From Streptomyces sp. NBS 14/10 (lineage in GTDB: Bacteria > Actinomycetota > Actinomycetes > Streptomycetales > Streptomycetaceae): a stretch of DNA of 64,000 bases. Positions 44,801-55,200 of the stretch are shown in pieces. Position numbers and translations under genes: made by a program. Where the stretch lies: assembly GCF_002224125.1 (NCBI RefSeq), contig NZ_NCSM01000022.1:391979-455978 (forward strand), in the 5' to 3' direction. Position 1 is the stretch's first letter. Each line of letters starts with the position of its first letter. The notes under the pieces were generated by a model. The model worked only from the letters and a program-made list of their open reading frames with translations. It had not been told where the DNA came from and did not search any database.

Positions 44801-45376
44801 TCCGACTCGCTCACTGCCCCAGCCCGAGCCGCCCCGCCCCGTACCCCGCCCCGTACGCCGCTGCGGTACGAACAGGCTGCCGCCGGGCACCACGAGGGCG
44901 ACGCCGTCGGGGGCGATCACCTCGATCTCCCAGGTGTCGGCGATCCGGCGGGCCACGGCGGGCTCGTCCGGCCGGTCGTCGCCCGCGGCCGACAGGACGA
45001 GCCGGACCACTCCGACGCCGTCCGAGCGGAGCGAGTCGAGCACCCCGCGCAGCCGCGGCCACAGCTCACCGGCCGAGGACGCGTCGGCCCCGGCGACCAC
45101 GGTCACGGTGTGCTCCGGGTCGGCGGCCAGGGCCCGGGCCAGGTCGGCGACGTCGGAGGTGGACAGCGTGTCGTCGGCGGGAGAGCGGAGCAGCATGACG
45201 CCGTCGTACTCCTCGACGAGCAGCGCTCCGCCCCGGCCGCGGCCGCCCTCGGAACGCTCGGGTGTGTCCAGCGTGGCCACGGGCGCGGACGACGCGGGGC
45301 CGGCGGAGGGCGCCGTACGGACGCGGGCGCCCCGCCTGCTGAACCAGCGCGCTCCGGCGCCCCCGGAGCGACTCAT
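41900..45376 (-). CDS. Large cluster protein with ADP-ribosyltransferase-like C-terminus
   Basis: 1,158 residues from ATG 45376 (GGGAGAA six bases upstream). Residues ~30-500 hold three alpha/beta segments of a similar pattern, for example VVRLVLSAAGDD with EVIAPDGVALVVPGGSLFV, then PTVLLGAPQDEDVPAG, then AIELGHPGRPIDPSLYPVLG. A Pro/Ala/Glu linker (~530-900) contains PPDAT repeats. The C-terminal ~245 residues resemble the arginine-type ADP-ribosyltransferase fold: SYRGPAIRG (~1024), AIWSVTGRRTRQL, then DEVVFAPGTLLRVLDV (~1096), matching an E-V-x-F-x-PGT glutamate strand. The STS motif is not recognisable and the first Glu of ExE is missing, so activity is doubtful. It lies between the SseB-like and ricin-type genes of the cluster. 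Confidence 0.65.
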   Translation of the reverse strand: MSRSGGAGARWFSRRGARVRTAPSAGPASSAPVATLDTPERSEGGRGRGGALLVEEYDGVMLLRSPADDTLSTSDVADLARALAADPEHTVTVVAGADASSAGELWPRLRGVLDSLRSDGVGVVRLVLSAAGDDRPDEPAVARRIADTWEIEVIAPDGVALVVPGGSLFVPQRRTGRGTGRGGSGWGSERVGGERGGWWRFAPGAEPVRIGSRQPAPAWQPAVEHLPAGTAGGYAVEQIPAGVLVRSRDAIPPRPADLCYAVPADPRGPTVLLGAPQDEDVPAGDLTELLTALPEAVRPRVRLAPGGPRDILRTSQSVADSLGVELVVRTGMPLMSYGSPTEPGTVRSVLVDADGAPRWQSFVDAVVCAPAREGETAPSPRLLRWSPPVPGRGSAEHGAIRLSDRWRVTVTRAGLWITDTESEPPPATARPVDPEGPAIELGHPGRPIDPSLYPVLGRLLGGLGADVCGRARLFVLGTCADGGRELRRTVAEHGLRTLRFGAGLAPARPEARRQDPAESAQTPAEVVPAEAEPDVAAVAADQAIAELERAAAAVEAEEAEPEPDHERDPMSLGTPPDATPPDATPPDATPPDAALPEATPPEAAEDPGPVLPPARPSMVSTASSPSPATRETSAAPAASATSGAGAAAGTGPEPSRPRTGGPGPSRLPGPARVRDPERPELPGTERPLRTGSGTPAPPPEPDQRSESLPLMGLDAMLDLIRSQSPRGGDGEGAAAPPTSPQIRGPLDPGIPLSQARARPATPNTPAAPVTPNTLPSRESSATPESTAAPGAPAVPGSQAVPAASAIPAVPNGRVTPAAPTTPAAPRPSEQPEPRTPDEGPVPSQPPAAPVRPAAPLSTTVSQSTQEPPPATAPEPTDPAMSEHEATEPPAAPEPPATRPPPAPLRPLPPVPFLPGHVSTEAERTAFRALADAVWERHSAAVTRALTRMPALRGAEQEAARTDLVALHVYLDTSYGPEAPGAPAPDSPAARLSQAALAHGMRTGDERLLPYAACVASALRRLPSYRGPAIRGTHEADGGLVPGTLLRDPGPMCALPLGAGVPRPVGAQYAIWSVTGRRTRQLTGRPASAGSASGGDEVVFAPGTLLRVLDVREADGAPLVLLREVPAAGAVPQDVRLDDHDRAALDRLDEALRRHPLDT
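43601..43660. repeat. Four tandem 15-bp repeats in the Pro-rich linker
   Basis: GTCCGGGGGTGTTGC occurs at 43601, 43616 and 43631, with a fourth copy differing in one base at 43646. On the minus strand it encodes PPDAT-type pentads. It lies in a low-complexity linker and is probably length-variable. Confidence 0.95.
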
Positions 45377-45484
45377 GCCGGTTCTCCCGGGGTAGCACGC
45401 CAACTCAGAATCTCGCTCATGCCGTTGTCACCTGGTGAGGGTCGAAGTGTGTGGAGGTTCGGACTGGTGATGACGGTGTGACAG

Positions 45485-46231
45485 TCAGCTCCCATCCTGG
45501 ACATCGCCGTCGCGGTCTGCCCTGTCCGTCCGGGCACTGTTGGGGGCAACGTCCACGTCGTCCACGGCCGGAGCCTCTTCCGCCCCTTCAGCCGGGGGCT
45601 CCTCCGCCTGGGCGCTCTCCACGGCCGCCAGCGCCGCCACCAGCTTGTCCTTGATCAGCACCATGCTCACCGGGGCCGAGCTGTTGACGCACACGTTGTG
45701 CCCCTCGGGGATCCGGTCGAGGACGTCGTTGATCCGCACCCGCTCGAACCCCAGGCCGGTCCGGTGGAGGTAGCGCGCCGAGGTGTAGACCGGGACCACC
45801 GCCGTGCCGTCGTTTCCCGACGCGCTCACCGGCCGGCCGTCCGCCGTGACCAGCATCGCCAGTTCGGCCTTGGACAGGGCGGCGGTGACGTCGTCCGCCG
45901 GGCCGTAGCCGGTGGTGGCGAGCTGGACGGCGCGGTCCACGTCGTCGGTGGGCTCGGGCCAGCCCCGCGCGCCCGGCGACGGCACGTAGTCCTCGTTGGC
46001 CTGCCACTCGACGATCTCGCCGTTCTCGTCGGAGCGCCACTGGCCGACCACCGCGAACTCCGGCGGCGGGGCCTCCCCGCGCCAGGTGGGGTCGGTCAGG
46101 TAGAGCCAGTGGTTGGGCGCCGCCTTGGCGGCCTTGACGAAGTCCTCCGGCGGTTCGGGGGTCACCGCGCCGGGGGCGGCGGCTTGGGTGGTGGCCTCGT
46201 CGGCCTCGTTGGACTCGTTGGACTCACTCAT
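45485..46231 (-). CDS. SseB-like type VII secretion-associated protein
   Basis: 248 residues from ATG 46231 (GAGGAC six bases upstream; the frame to 46294 overlaps the giant gene's stop and is unlikely). A diagnostic N-terminal block reads APNHWLYLTDPTWRGEAPPP, EFAVVGQWRSDENGEIVEWQ, ANEDYVPSPGARGWPEPTDD, VDRAVQLATTGYGPADDV. An SseB-like domain follows (AELAMLVTADGRPVSASGND, GTAVVPVYTSARYLHRTG, INDVLDRIPEGHNVCVNS). From memory this is the family NCBI calls type VII secretion system-associated protein, found beside giant lonely-Cys-domain proteins. It is cytosolic with an acidic tail, perhaps a chaperone or adaptor for the giant product. It starts 59 bases after that gene. Confidence 0.82.
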   Translation of the reverse strand: MSESNESNEADEATTQAAAPGAVTPEPPEDFVKAAKAAPNHWLYLTDPTWRGEAPPPEFAVVGQWRSDENGEIVEWQANEDYVPSPGARGWPEPTDDVDRAVQLATTGYGPADDVTAALSKAELAMLVTADGRPVSASGNDGTAVVPVYTSARYLHRTGLGFERVRINDVLDRIPEGHNVCVNSSAPVSMVLIKDKLVAALAAVESAQAEEPPAEGAEEAPAVDDVDVAPNSARTDRADRDGDVQDGS

Positions 46232-46290
46232 CGTGTCCTCGCTTACTGTGCTTGTTGTCGTGCTGTTCTGACACCCGCGTGGGCGTCCCT

Positions 46291-49200
46291 TCATCGTTCT
46301 GAGCCGTCATCGCCCTCGTCGCTCTCTGATCCCTCCTCGGCCCCGTCGTCCAGCTCGGCGAACAGCTCCAAGGCGTGCTCGTCGGGGAAGAGCCCGTCGC
46401 GCGCGACGTGGGCCCGCAGCTCCTCCTCGGTCAGCGGATAGACGTTCCGGTACCGGTACCAGCCGTCCACGTAGTCCGGGACCCCCGGGTGGGCGACCTC
46501 GTCCAGGACGAGCTGGGCGCCGGCCATCACCTCGTGGAGGGTGTGGTCGCCCACGTAGGCCATGGTGCTGACCAGCCCGGCCCTGATCAGGCCGAGGTCC
46601 ACGGGGAAGCCCGTGAGGTCCGACAGCCGGGCGACGAGCGTCAGGATGTAGTGGGTGCTGCCCGAGGTGCCGGTCAGCACCAGACCGCCGCTCTCTTGGG
46701 AGCGCTCCTGGAGTCCGGCGGACATCGGCAGCTCTTCGGACAGCCCGGCGGGCCTCCAGAGCAGTGTCCCGTCGCTGTCCCTGACCGCGATCCGCCGTTC
46801 GTCCTGGCTGAGCGGGGGCTGGACGTCCTCCGGCCGCAGCGGCGTTCGCACCACGGCCACCAGGTCCTCCACCTCTTCAGCTATGGCCTCCTCGTCGACG
46901 CCCGCCGCGACGAGGTCCGCCTCCTTCTGCTTGTAGCGCTTGTACGCCTCGGTCTTCCTCCGCTCGTCGTGCTCCCCCCTGATAACGGGATGTCTGGGCA
47001 CGCGGCCACCCATGAGGTCGGGGATGAGTCCGTTGGCCGACCCGGCGAAAAGGAAGTCTGCCCGCTCGCGCAGATTCCCCGATTCCACGACCCTCTGGAG
47101 GCTTTCGAAGGACGTCCCCACCGCGCCGTTCTCCGACGGCAGTTCGCTGCCGAACTTCCGGTAGTCCATCCCGTTGTGCAGGACAAGGGCCCAGAACGCC
47201 TCCGCCACCCGCGCGAACTCCGCGTTGACCCGCTCGTTGGCCGCCAGGTACGCGGCCAGCCGCTCCTCGTACGCGAGGGCCTCCTCGGCGTAGCGGATGC
47301 GCGCCATGTCCCAGGCAGAGGCGGGGGGTGCCTCGGGCAGCGCCGACCGCTCGGCCGACGCGGACCCCTCGGGCGCCTCGGGGCCGCCGTGGAGCGACGG
47401 CGGCATCTTCGCGTGCGGCGCGACCGGAGCCGTAGTGGACGGAGTCGTAGTGAGGACGGCAGGCCCGGCGGGCCCGGAGCCCGGGAGCGGGTACGGCCGC
47501 GGGGCCGGGCGCGCGGCGGGACCGATGGGCGACGGCGGGGTCTCCGGCTCCGCCTCGTACCAGGCGGAGCCGGTGTCCGCGCCGGACAGCGCGGTGAGCA
47601 CCGGGTTTCCCTGGTCGTCCTTGCCGGACAGGTTCGTCAGGTCGTCGGTCCACCCCACAGGACGGCCCAGCCCCTGCGACAGCAGCCACGCCACCGCCTC
47701 GATTCCGGGAGCGGGCCTTGTGTGCGAGAGCAGGACCCGGGTGCCCCGCGCCTTGGCGGTCAGGACGGGGTCGTTCGCCATCAGCTCCAGGAACTCGGCG
47801 ACCGGGATCCGGAACTCCTCGTCCGCGATCATCAGCACGACCACGTCCGGATCCAGCTCGTCCATCTCGATCCGCACCAGGTAGGGGACCGGCCCGGCCG
47901 CCTTCCGGTCCAAGTCCTGGCTCCGCCACGCCGCGTCCACCAGCCCGCCGGGCGTACGGATCTTCGCCAGGTTCACCCGCGGCCACGACTCTCCCGTGAA
48001 GTCGCGGCCGCTCCCCCGGACCCCGTCCATGACCGTGTCGCTGCCGGTGACGGCGAACGCCCGGTTCGCCTCCAGGGCGTACGCGGCCGCCACGTCCGGG
48101 TCGGACGCGTCCCGCCCCACGGCGAACGCCCGGGTGAGCATGGCCCGCGCTTCCCCGCGTTCCGGCTCCTCGACGCCGGAGTCCGGGTCCGGGTGGAGCA
48201 CCCGCCGGGTGAGGGCGTTCACGTCCACACCAGGTGCGGTCAGCAGGTCCATGGTCTTGGTCCACGCCCACAGCATCCGCAGCCGCTCCGCCTCACTCAG
48301 CGCACGGGGTTCGGGCAGATTCAGGACGGTGGCGGCCTCGGACCTCGCCTGATCGCCCTGCACCCACTGCGCGCCCAGCCGCACCACCGGCAGCCTCACG
48401 AAGTCCCATGTCGTGTCGACGCGTTCGCCGCGCGGGCCCCTCGGCCGCGCGGCCCACCACTCGGCGGCCGCGACCAGCGCGTCGCGGGCGACGTCCTGGT
48501 CCACCTCGGCCCCGGGCCCCGCATGCGCCGCGATCACCCGCCGCACCAGATCCAGCGTCAGCGGACCCACCCGCCGGAACTCCGGATCGGCCAGCCACAT
48601 CTCCTCCACCGCCACCACACCCCGCAGCAGCCCCCCGAAATCAGGACGGTCCTCCACATGGACGCCGAACATCGACTTCAGCGCCAGCACCGCGATCAGC
48701 GTGCGCTCCCGCACCGCCGCCCGCACCGCCGCCGGCACCGGACCAGGCCCCGAGTGCAGCCCCGCCATCACCGCATACCGGTCCAGCTCCACGCCCTCCG
48801 GGTCCGGCCGCTCCAGCACCCACTCCCGGGGCCGCCCCCGGGGATCGGTGAACAGGGCCCGCGCGTACTTACCGTTCGGCTCAAGCTTCGTCTCCCCCTC
48901 CGGACCATAGGGGGCGCGCATCCAGCGCCGCGCCGACCTCGCCACGCGACGCGACACGGACAGCTCCCGCAGCGGGTCGGCCACGAACACCGCGGGGTCG
49001 TAGGAGGACGGCAGGGTGGAACGCGGCCCGTCGCTGTCCCCGGGAGACCCGATCCAGCAGATGGGAAGGTCGATCCAGCGGTGCTTGGGCTGCCGGGACA
49101 CCAGCCACGTCACGAACGCCACCGCCTCGTCCCCATGGAGGAACCGGTTGACCACGCTGTCCCCGCTCCGTACCGCCACCGTCAGGTAGTCCGGGCCGCC

Positions 49201-52200
49201 GTGCGCGCTGATGCGGACCGCGTCGGCCTCGGGGAACGGACTGCCCGCGGGGCCCGGACGCGGCAACTCGCGCTCCGGTGAAACGGTCTGCAAGGCGACG
49301 TGGAGGTCGACGTACGTCGTCATCCGGTCGCTGCGGCGATCCAGCTCCTCGAACTTCTCCGCGTACTCGGCGGGGGCGAACGAGGAGTAGCCCACCTGCT
49401 CCCCGGTCGCCTCGCTGACCACCGGCCACAGCAGCACATCGCGGTACCAGCCGGGCACGCTCTCGTCGAGCACCGGCCCGTCGCCGGGCCGCAGCGGGAA
49501 CCATGTGCCCACGGGCACCCCGGGCCGTCCGGCGACCGTGTCGATGCCGACCGTCCCATCGGTTCGGACGTTGACCATCGCCTCACCGCTGTGCGGCCAC
49601 ACCACCTGCCCCGTACGGTCCGCCAGCTCCTGCAACAGCGCGCTGTAGCGGCCCGCGAAGGGGACGGCCAGCACGATCGGGGTGCCCGGCGGCAGTTCCG
49701 CCCGCGCCACGCGCGCCGCCACCAGCTCCACGAACTCCTCGACGTCCACCTCCAGCGTCGAACGGTCCGGCAGCCGCACGACCGCCCTGCCGTCACGCCA
49801 ACTGGCCCCGACGACGTACGGCCGCTTCTCCTTCGGCCACGGCGTCTGCCGCCTGGGGCCACCGACTGGTGTCAGGGAACCGTCCGGCCGCTGGGTCAGG
49901 ACCTCGGTCCGGTCCGAGTCCAGCTCCACGGCGTCCGGCACCAGCAGGTTCAGGCCCGGAACCCGGTCTTCCGCCACCGTGAAGTGGCCACCGCGGTCCG
50001 ACCCGATCGCCGCCAGCTTCTCCACATGGAACGCCCCCAGCGCCGCCAGGCTCCCCGCACGCCCCTCCGCCTCCGCGTCCCGCACCAGCCCGAACAGCTT
50101 CGTACGCACCGACTGGTCCACCCGCGCGTCCTTCGGCAGACGCAGCACATGGCGGGCCACCACGTCCAGGTCGAACCGGCCGCTCCGGAACCGCAGATCC
50201 CGCCCGTGCAGAGCCTCCAACAGCCGCTCCGCCGCCGCCTTGTCCGGGGCAGAGGGCGCGGCGGCCGCCTCCGGGGCGAGCATGATGGGAACCTCGGCCG
50301 CTTCCGAGGCGAGCGCGATGGGGATCTCGGCCGTCTCCGGGGAGAGCGGGGCGGGGGATTCGGCCGTCTCCGGGGCGGGGGACGCGGGCATCCGCGGATC
50401 AACCGGCGCGACGAACACCCGCGAACCGGAGTCCTCCCGCACGGACGTCAACGGCCCCGCCACCGGTGCCCGCAGCCCCGCACCGTCCGCACGCCCCACT
50501 CCGTCCGCACCGGAAGCCCCGGCCGCCTCCGGGGCCACCGCGGCGGGTACGTTCCAGCGCCGCCGCAGGCCCAGTCGGCGCCGGAGCGTGTCGGCGAGGT
50601 CCGCGGCGGACCGCAACGCGGCCTCCGCGTCCGGTCCCCCCGCCAGCAGGTGATCGGCGACCGATCGCACCGCGCCGCGGAAGGCGTCCTCGGCGTAACG
50701 CGAGTCGGCGAGCACCGCGTGCGGCTCCACCGGCAGCACCAAAGAAACGGCGGCGGCCCAGGCCCGGGCGGCGTCCGTCTCCATGGCGCCACCGGGCGCC
50801 GTACCAGATGCCGCGCCCGCCGCGCCCGCCGCGCCCGCGAAGTCCGCGTACGCCGAGGCCCACAACCGCCGCGACACGTTCGCCGCCACGGCGTCCAGCC
50901 CGTCAGCCCACGGACCCGGCCGCACCATCAGCACCCGGGCCAGCTCCACCGGCGACAGCACGTCCACCGGCACCCGGCCGTGCACCGGCATGACGCCCGC
51001 GGCACGTATGTCGGTCTCGGCCAGGCCGTCGCCCGCGCTCGCGGCAAGCCTCTCCGCGACGGGCGCCACGTCCTGGTCGGTCAACTCTCCCGCGAGCCAC
51101 CGGCGCTGGGCCTCGTCCCTCGGCACGGCCGGAGCCTCGGCGGCGTCACCGGTAGCGGCACCCGGCGCCCCGACCATGACATCCAGCGGGACACCCAGGG
51201 CCCGCGGCCGCGCCTCGGCACTCTCCGGCCGCTCACGCGCCGACTCGCCCCCGGCCCGGTCCGGGTCCACGTCCTGATCCAGGTCCGCCATCAGCGTGTT
51301 CTCGCCGCTCGCCCGCCCGTGCGCGTCCCACGCGGAGGCGAGCGCGGCCTCGGAGACATCGGGGGCGGCCCCGGTGGCGTCGACGGCGCCCTCGCCGAGG
51401 TCCTCGACCGGGGTGCGGGGAGGCGTGAGCGGAGGCGTGGGGGGCGCCTCCTTCGACGCGGCCGGGGTACGGGCCTCCGCCGCACCGACCCCCCGATCGA
51501 CGGAGCCCGCCGCCGGGGAGGCCGGCACCGATCCGCCGGCCGGGGCGCCGCGGGGCGTAGCCGGGGCCGGGGTCGCCGGGGGCGCCGCAGCCGGGGGCGT
51601 CGCGGGAGCGGCAGCCGGGGGCGTCGCGGGTGCGGCAGACCCGGCGGACTTGTCCAGCGGTGCCGGGACCGGGCGCGGGGCGGGACCGACGGGCGGCACC
51701 GGGGCCTCCGGCTCCGCCTCGTACCAGTCGTCGGACCCGGTGAGCACCGGGTTGCCCTGGTCGTCCGTGCCGGACAGGTTCGTCGGGTCGTCGGTGAACA
51801 GCACGGGACGGCCCAGCCACTGCGCCAGCGACCACGCCACGTCGCCGATGCCGGGAGCCGGCCTGGCGTGCGACAGGAGGACCTTGGTGCCCAGATTCCT
51901 GGCCGTCAGGACGGGGTCGTTCCTCATCACCACCCGGAACTCACTGACGGGTATCCGGAACACATCGCCGTCGATGTCCAGCTCGATGATGTCCGGGTCC
52001 TGCGGGTCCGCTTCGATCCGCACCAGATAGGGGGCCTTCTCGGTCGCCTGCTGCGTCCGGTTCCGGTTCCGCCACGGCGCGTCCACCAGACCGCCGGGCG
52101 TACGGATCTGCGCCAGGTTCACCCGCGGCCACGACTCCCCCGTGAAGTCACGGCCGTCCCCCCGGACCCCGTCCATGACCGTGTCCCTGTCGGTGGCGAC

Positions 52201-55200
52201 GTACGCCAGGTTCTCCTCCAGGTGGTACGCGCCTGCCTCGTCCAGGTCGGACGCGTCCCGTCCCACGGCGAACGCCCGGGTGAGCACGGCCCGCGCTTCC
52301 CCGCGTTCCGCCCCCCCGACCCCGACGCCCGGGTCCACGTGCAGCACCCGCCGGGCCAGCGCGTCCACGTCCACACCGGGCTCGGTCAGCACGTCCATGG
52401 CCTTGACCCTGGCCCACAGCATCCGCAGCCGCTGCGCCTCACTCAGCGGATCGGAGCCGGACAGGCCCAGGGCCATGGCGGCCTCAAGCCTCGCCTCATC
52501 GCTCTGCACCCACTGCGCGCTCCGCCGCACCCTCGGCAGCCTCACGAAGTCCCACAGCATGTCCACGCGTTCACCCTGCGGGCCACGCGGCCGCGCCTCC
52601 CACCAATCCACCGCCGCCTCCAGCGCATCGCGGGCGGCATCCTGATTCACCCTGCCCCCGCGCCCGGCATACGCCGCGACCACTCGCCGCACCAGATCCA
52701 GCGTCAGCGGGCCCACCCGCCGGAACTCCGGATCGGCCAGCCACATCTCCTCCACCGCCACCACACCCCGCAACAGCTTCCCGAAGTCGGGGCGGTCCTC
52801 CACCCACACGTCGAACACCGACTTCAGCGCCCGCAACGCGATCCGCGTCCGCTCCCGCGCCTCCGCCGACACCGGATCGGGCCCCGAGTGCAGCCCCGCC
52901 ATCACCGCGTAGCGGCCCAGCTTCTTCTTCCTCGGCCCCGGCCGCAGCAGCTCCCAGCTCCGGGCCCGCCCCCGGGGATCGGTGGTCAGGACCCGCACGT
53001 ACTTGCCGTTCGCCGTCGTCTCCACCTGCGGGCCGTAGGAGGCACGCCCCCAGCGCCCCGCCGCGTCCACGATGTGCTGCCCCAGAGACAACTCCCGCAG
53101 CGGATCGGCCACGAACACCTCGGGCTCGAATCCGGATCTCCCGCCGGGGTCCGGCCCGTTGCTGTCCTTGGGGGAGGCGAGGCTGCAGCAGGCGAAGTCG
53201 ATCCAGCGGTCCTTGGGCTGCCGGGACACCAGCCACGCCACGAACGCCGGCGCCTCGTCCTCATCGAGGTAGTCGAAGGAGAAGCTGTCCCCGCTCCGCC
53301 ACACCATGACCAGGTAGCCCGGTATGCCATGCCCGCTGACGCGGATGGCGTGGGCCTCGGGGAACGGGCTGCCCTCGGGCCCCGGACGCGGCAACTCCCG
53401 CTCCGGCGAAAAAGTATGCAGGACGCGGTTGCGGTCGACGTACGTCGTCATCCGGTCGCTGTGGCGCTCGTTCTCCTCGAAGAAGTTCGCGTACTCGGTG
53501 GGGGTGAACGAGGAGTAGCCCATCTGCTCGCCGATCGCCGCACTGACCATCGGGAACAGCACCACATCGCGGTACCAGCCGGGCACGCTCTCGTCCAGAA
53601 CCGGCCCTACGCCCGGCCGCAGCGGGAACCAGGCACCCTTGGGAACCCCCGGCCGCACGACGAGCGTGTCGATACGGCCCTTCCCGTCGGGCAGCCGGCT
53701 GACCTTGACCTCACCGCTGTGCGGCCACACCACCAGATCCGTACGGTCCGCGAGCCGTTGCAGCAACGGGCCGTACCGGCCCAGGAACGGAACCGCCAGC
53801 ACGATCGGAGTGCCCGCCCCCAGACCCTCCCGTGCCACATCCGCCGCCACCAGCTCCACGAACTCCTCGACATCCACTTCCGGCGTCGAGCGGTCCGGCA
53901 GCCGCACCACCACCTTCCCGTCCCTGCCACCACCCCCGACGACGTACGGCCTCGTGCTCGTCGGCCACGGCGTGACCCGCCCGGCCTCGCTCCAGTCCGT
54001 GTCCAGCTCCAGGCCGTCCCACTCCAGCCAGTTCAGACCCGGAACCCGCTGTCCGTCCCACGTGAAGTGACCGCTCTCAGGCGCCCCGATCACCCCCAGC
54101 TTCTCCAGGCGGTACGCACCCAGCTCCGCCAGACTCCCCGCGCGCCTCTTCCTCTTGGCTTCCCGCACCAGCTCGAACAGCTCCGCACGCACCGCGTCGT
54201 GCACCTGCGCGCCCTCCGGCAGCCCCAGCACATGCCGGGCCACCGCGTCCACGTCGAACGGGCTGCTCCGGAACCGCAAGTCCCGCCCGTGCAGAGCCTC
54301 CAACCGCTCCACCGGAGTCTCAGCGGGCCGCACGGGCCGCACGGCGAGCGGAACGGGCCGCGTGGCCGTCGGCGGGGCAACCGGCTTGGTGAACCGCGAA
54401 ATGCAGCCCCCCTTCATGGACATCACCCGCTGCGGCGCCCATGCCGACAAACCGGCGTCGGTGGCCTCCCCGGGGAGCGGCCGGGCGGCGGGGGGTTGTG
54501 CGATCCCCGTGGCAGCCCCGGGCGCGGACGGCGGCGGGGAGGCCGGTGTGGGCGGTGTCTCCGTCAGCGGGATACGGACCGCTGTGGCGCCGGTGTCCGG
54601 CTCGTCGGGCACCAGCAGCAGACCGGAGGAATCCGCGGACAGCGTGTACGGCACGGTCGGGAAAGCCTCCAGCACCTCGACCGCGTTGCCCGCACGCCCG
54701 ATCCACCCGCTGTCCCCGTACAGCAGCACACCGCTGGGCTCGTGCAGGAAATCGGCACCGAACCGCCGCCAGCCCTCCGGCTCCAGCACCCGCCCCACGC
54801 CATCGGGATCATCGGGACTATCGGGATCGCCGGGAAGCCGGACCCGGCCCGCGTCACTGACCTCGTAACGCAGCGGCTCCGAGCGGGAATCCGTCCGGCG
54901 CTCGAAGCCGAACCACTCCTCCCGGCCCTTTCCCTTGCCCACCGACGCCCCGGCGGACGACCCGGCAGACACCTCGGTAGCGGGCACCTCCGCCGGCGCG
55001 GCAGACCGCGGCCCCGCCACCGTCACCACACGCCCGATCGGCCACCCCGCCGCCAGCGGATCCACACCCGCGTCCGGCGAACCGCCCCGCAGGCCCCCCA
55101 CACGCGAACCCAGCCGCAGCACTTCCGGCCACCGTGCAAGACCACGACGCCCAGAGCCTCCCGACTCACCGGCCGAGCCCGCCCGGCCCACCGCCGAGGA

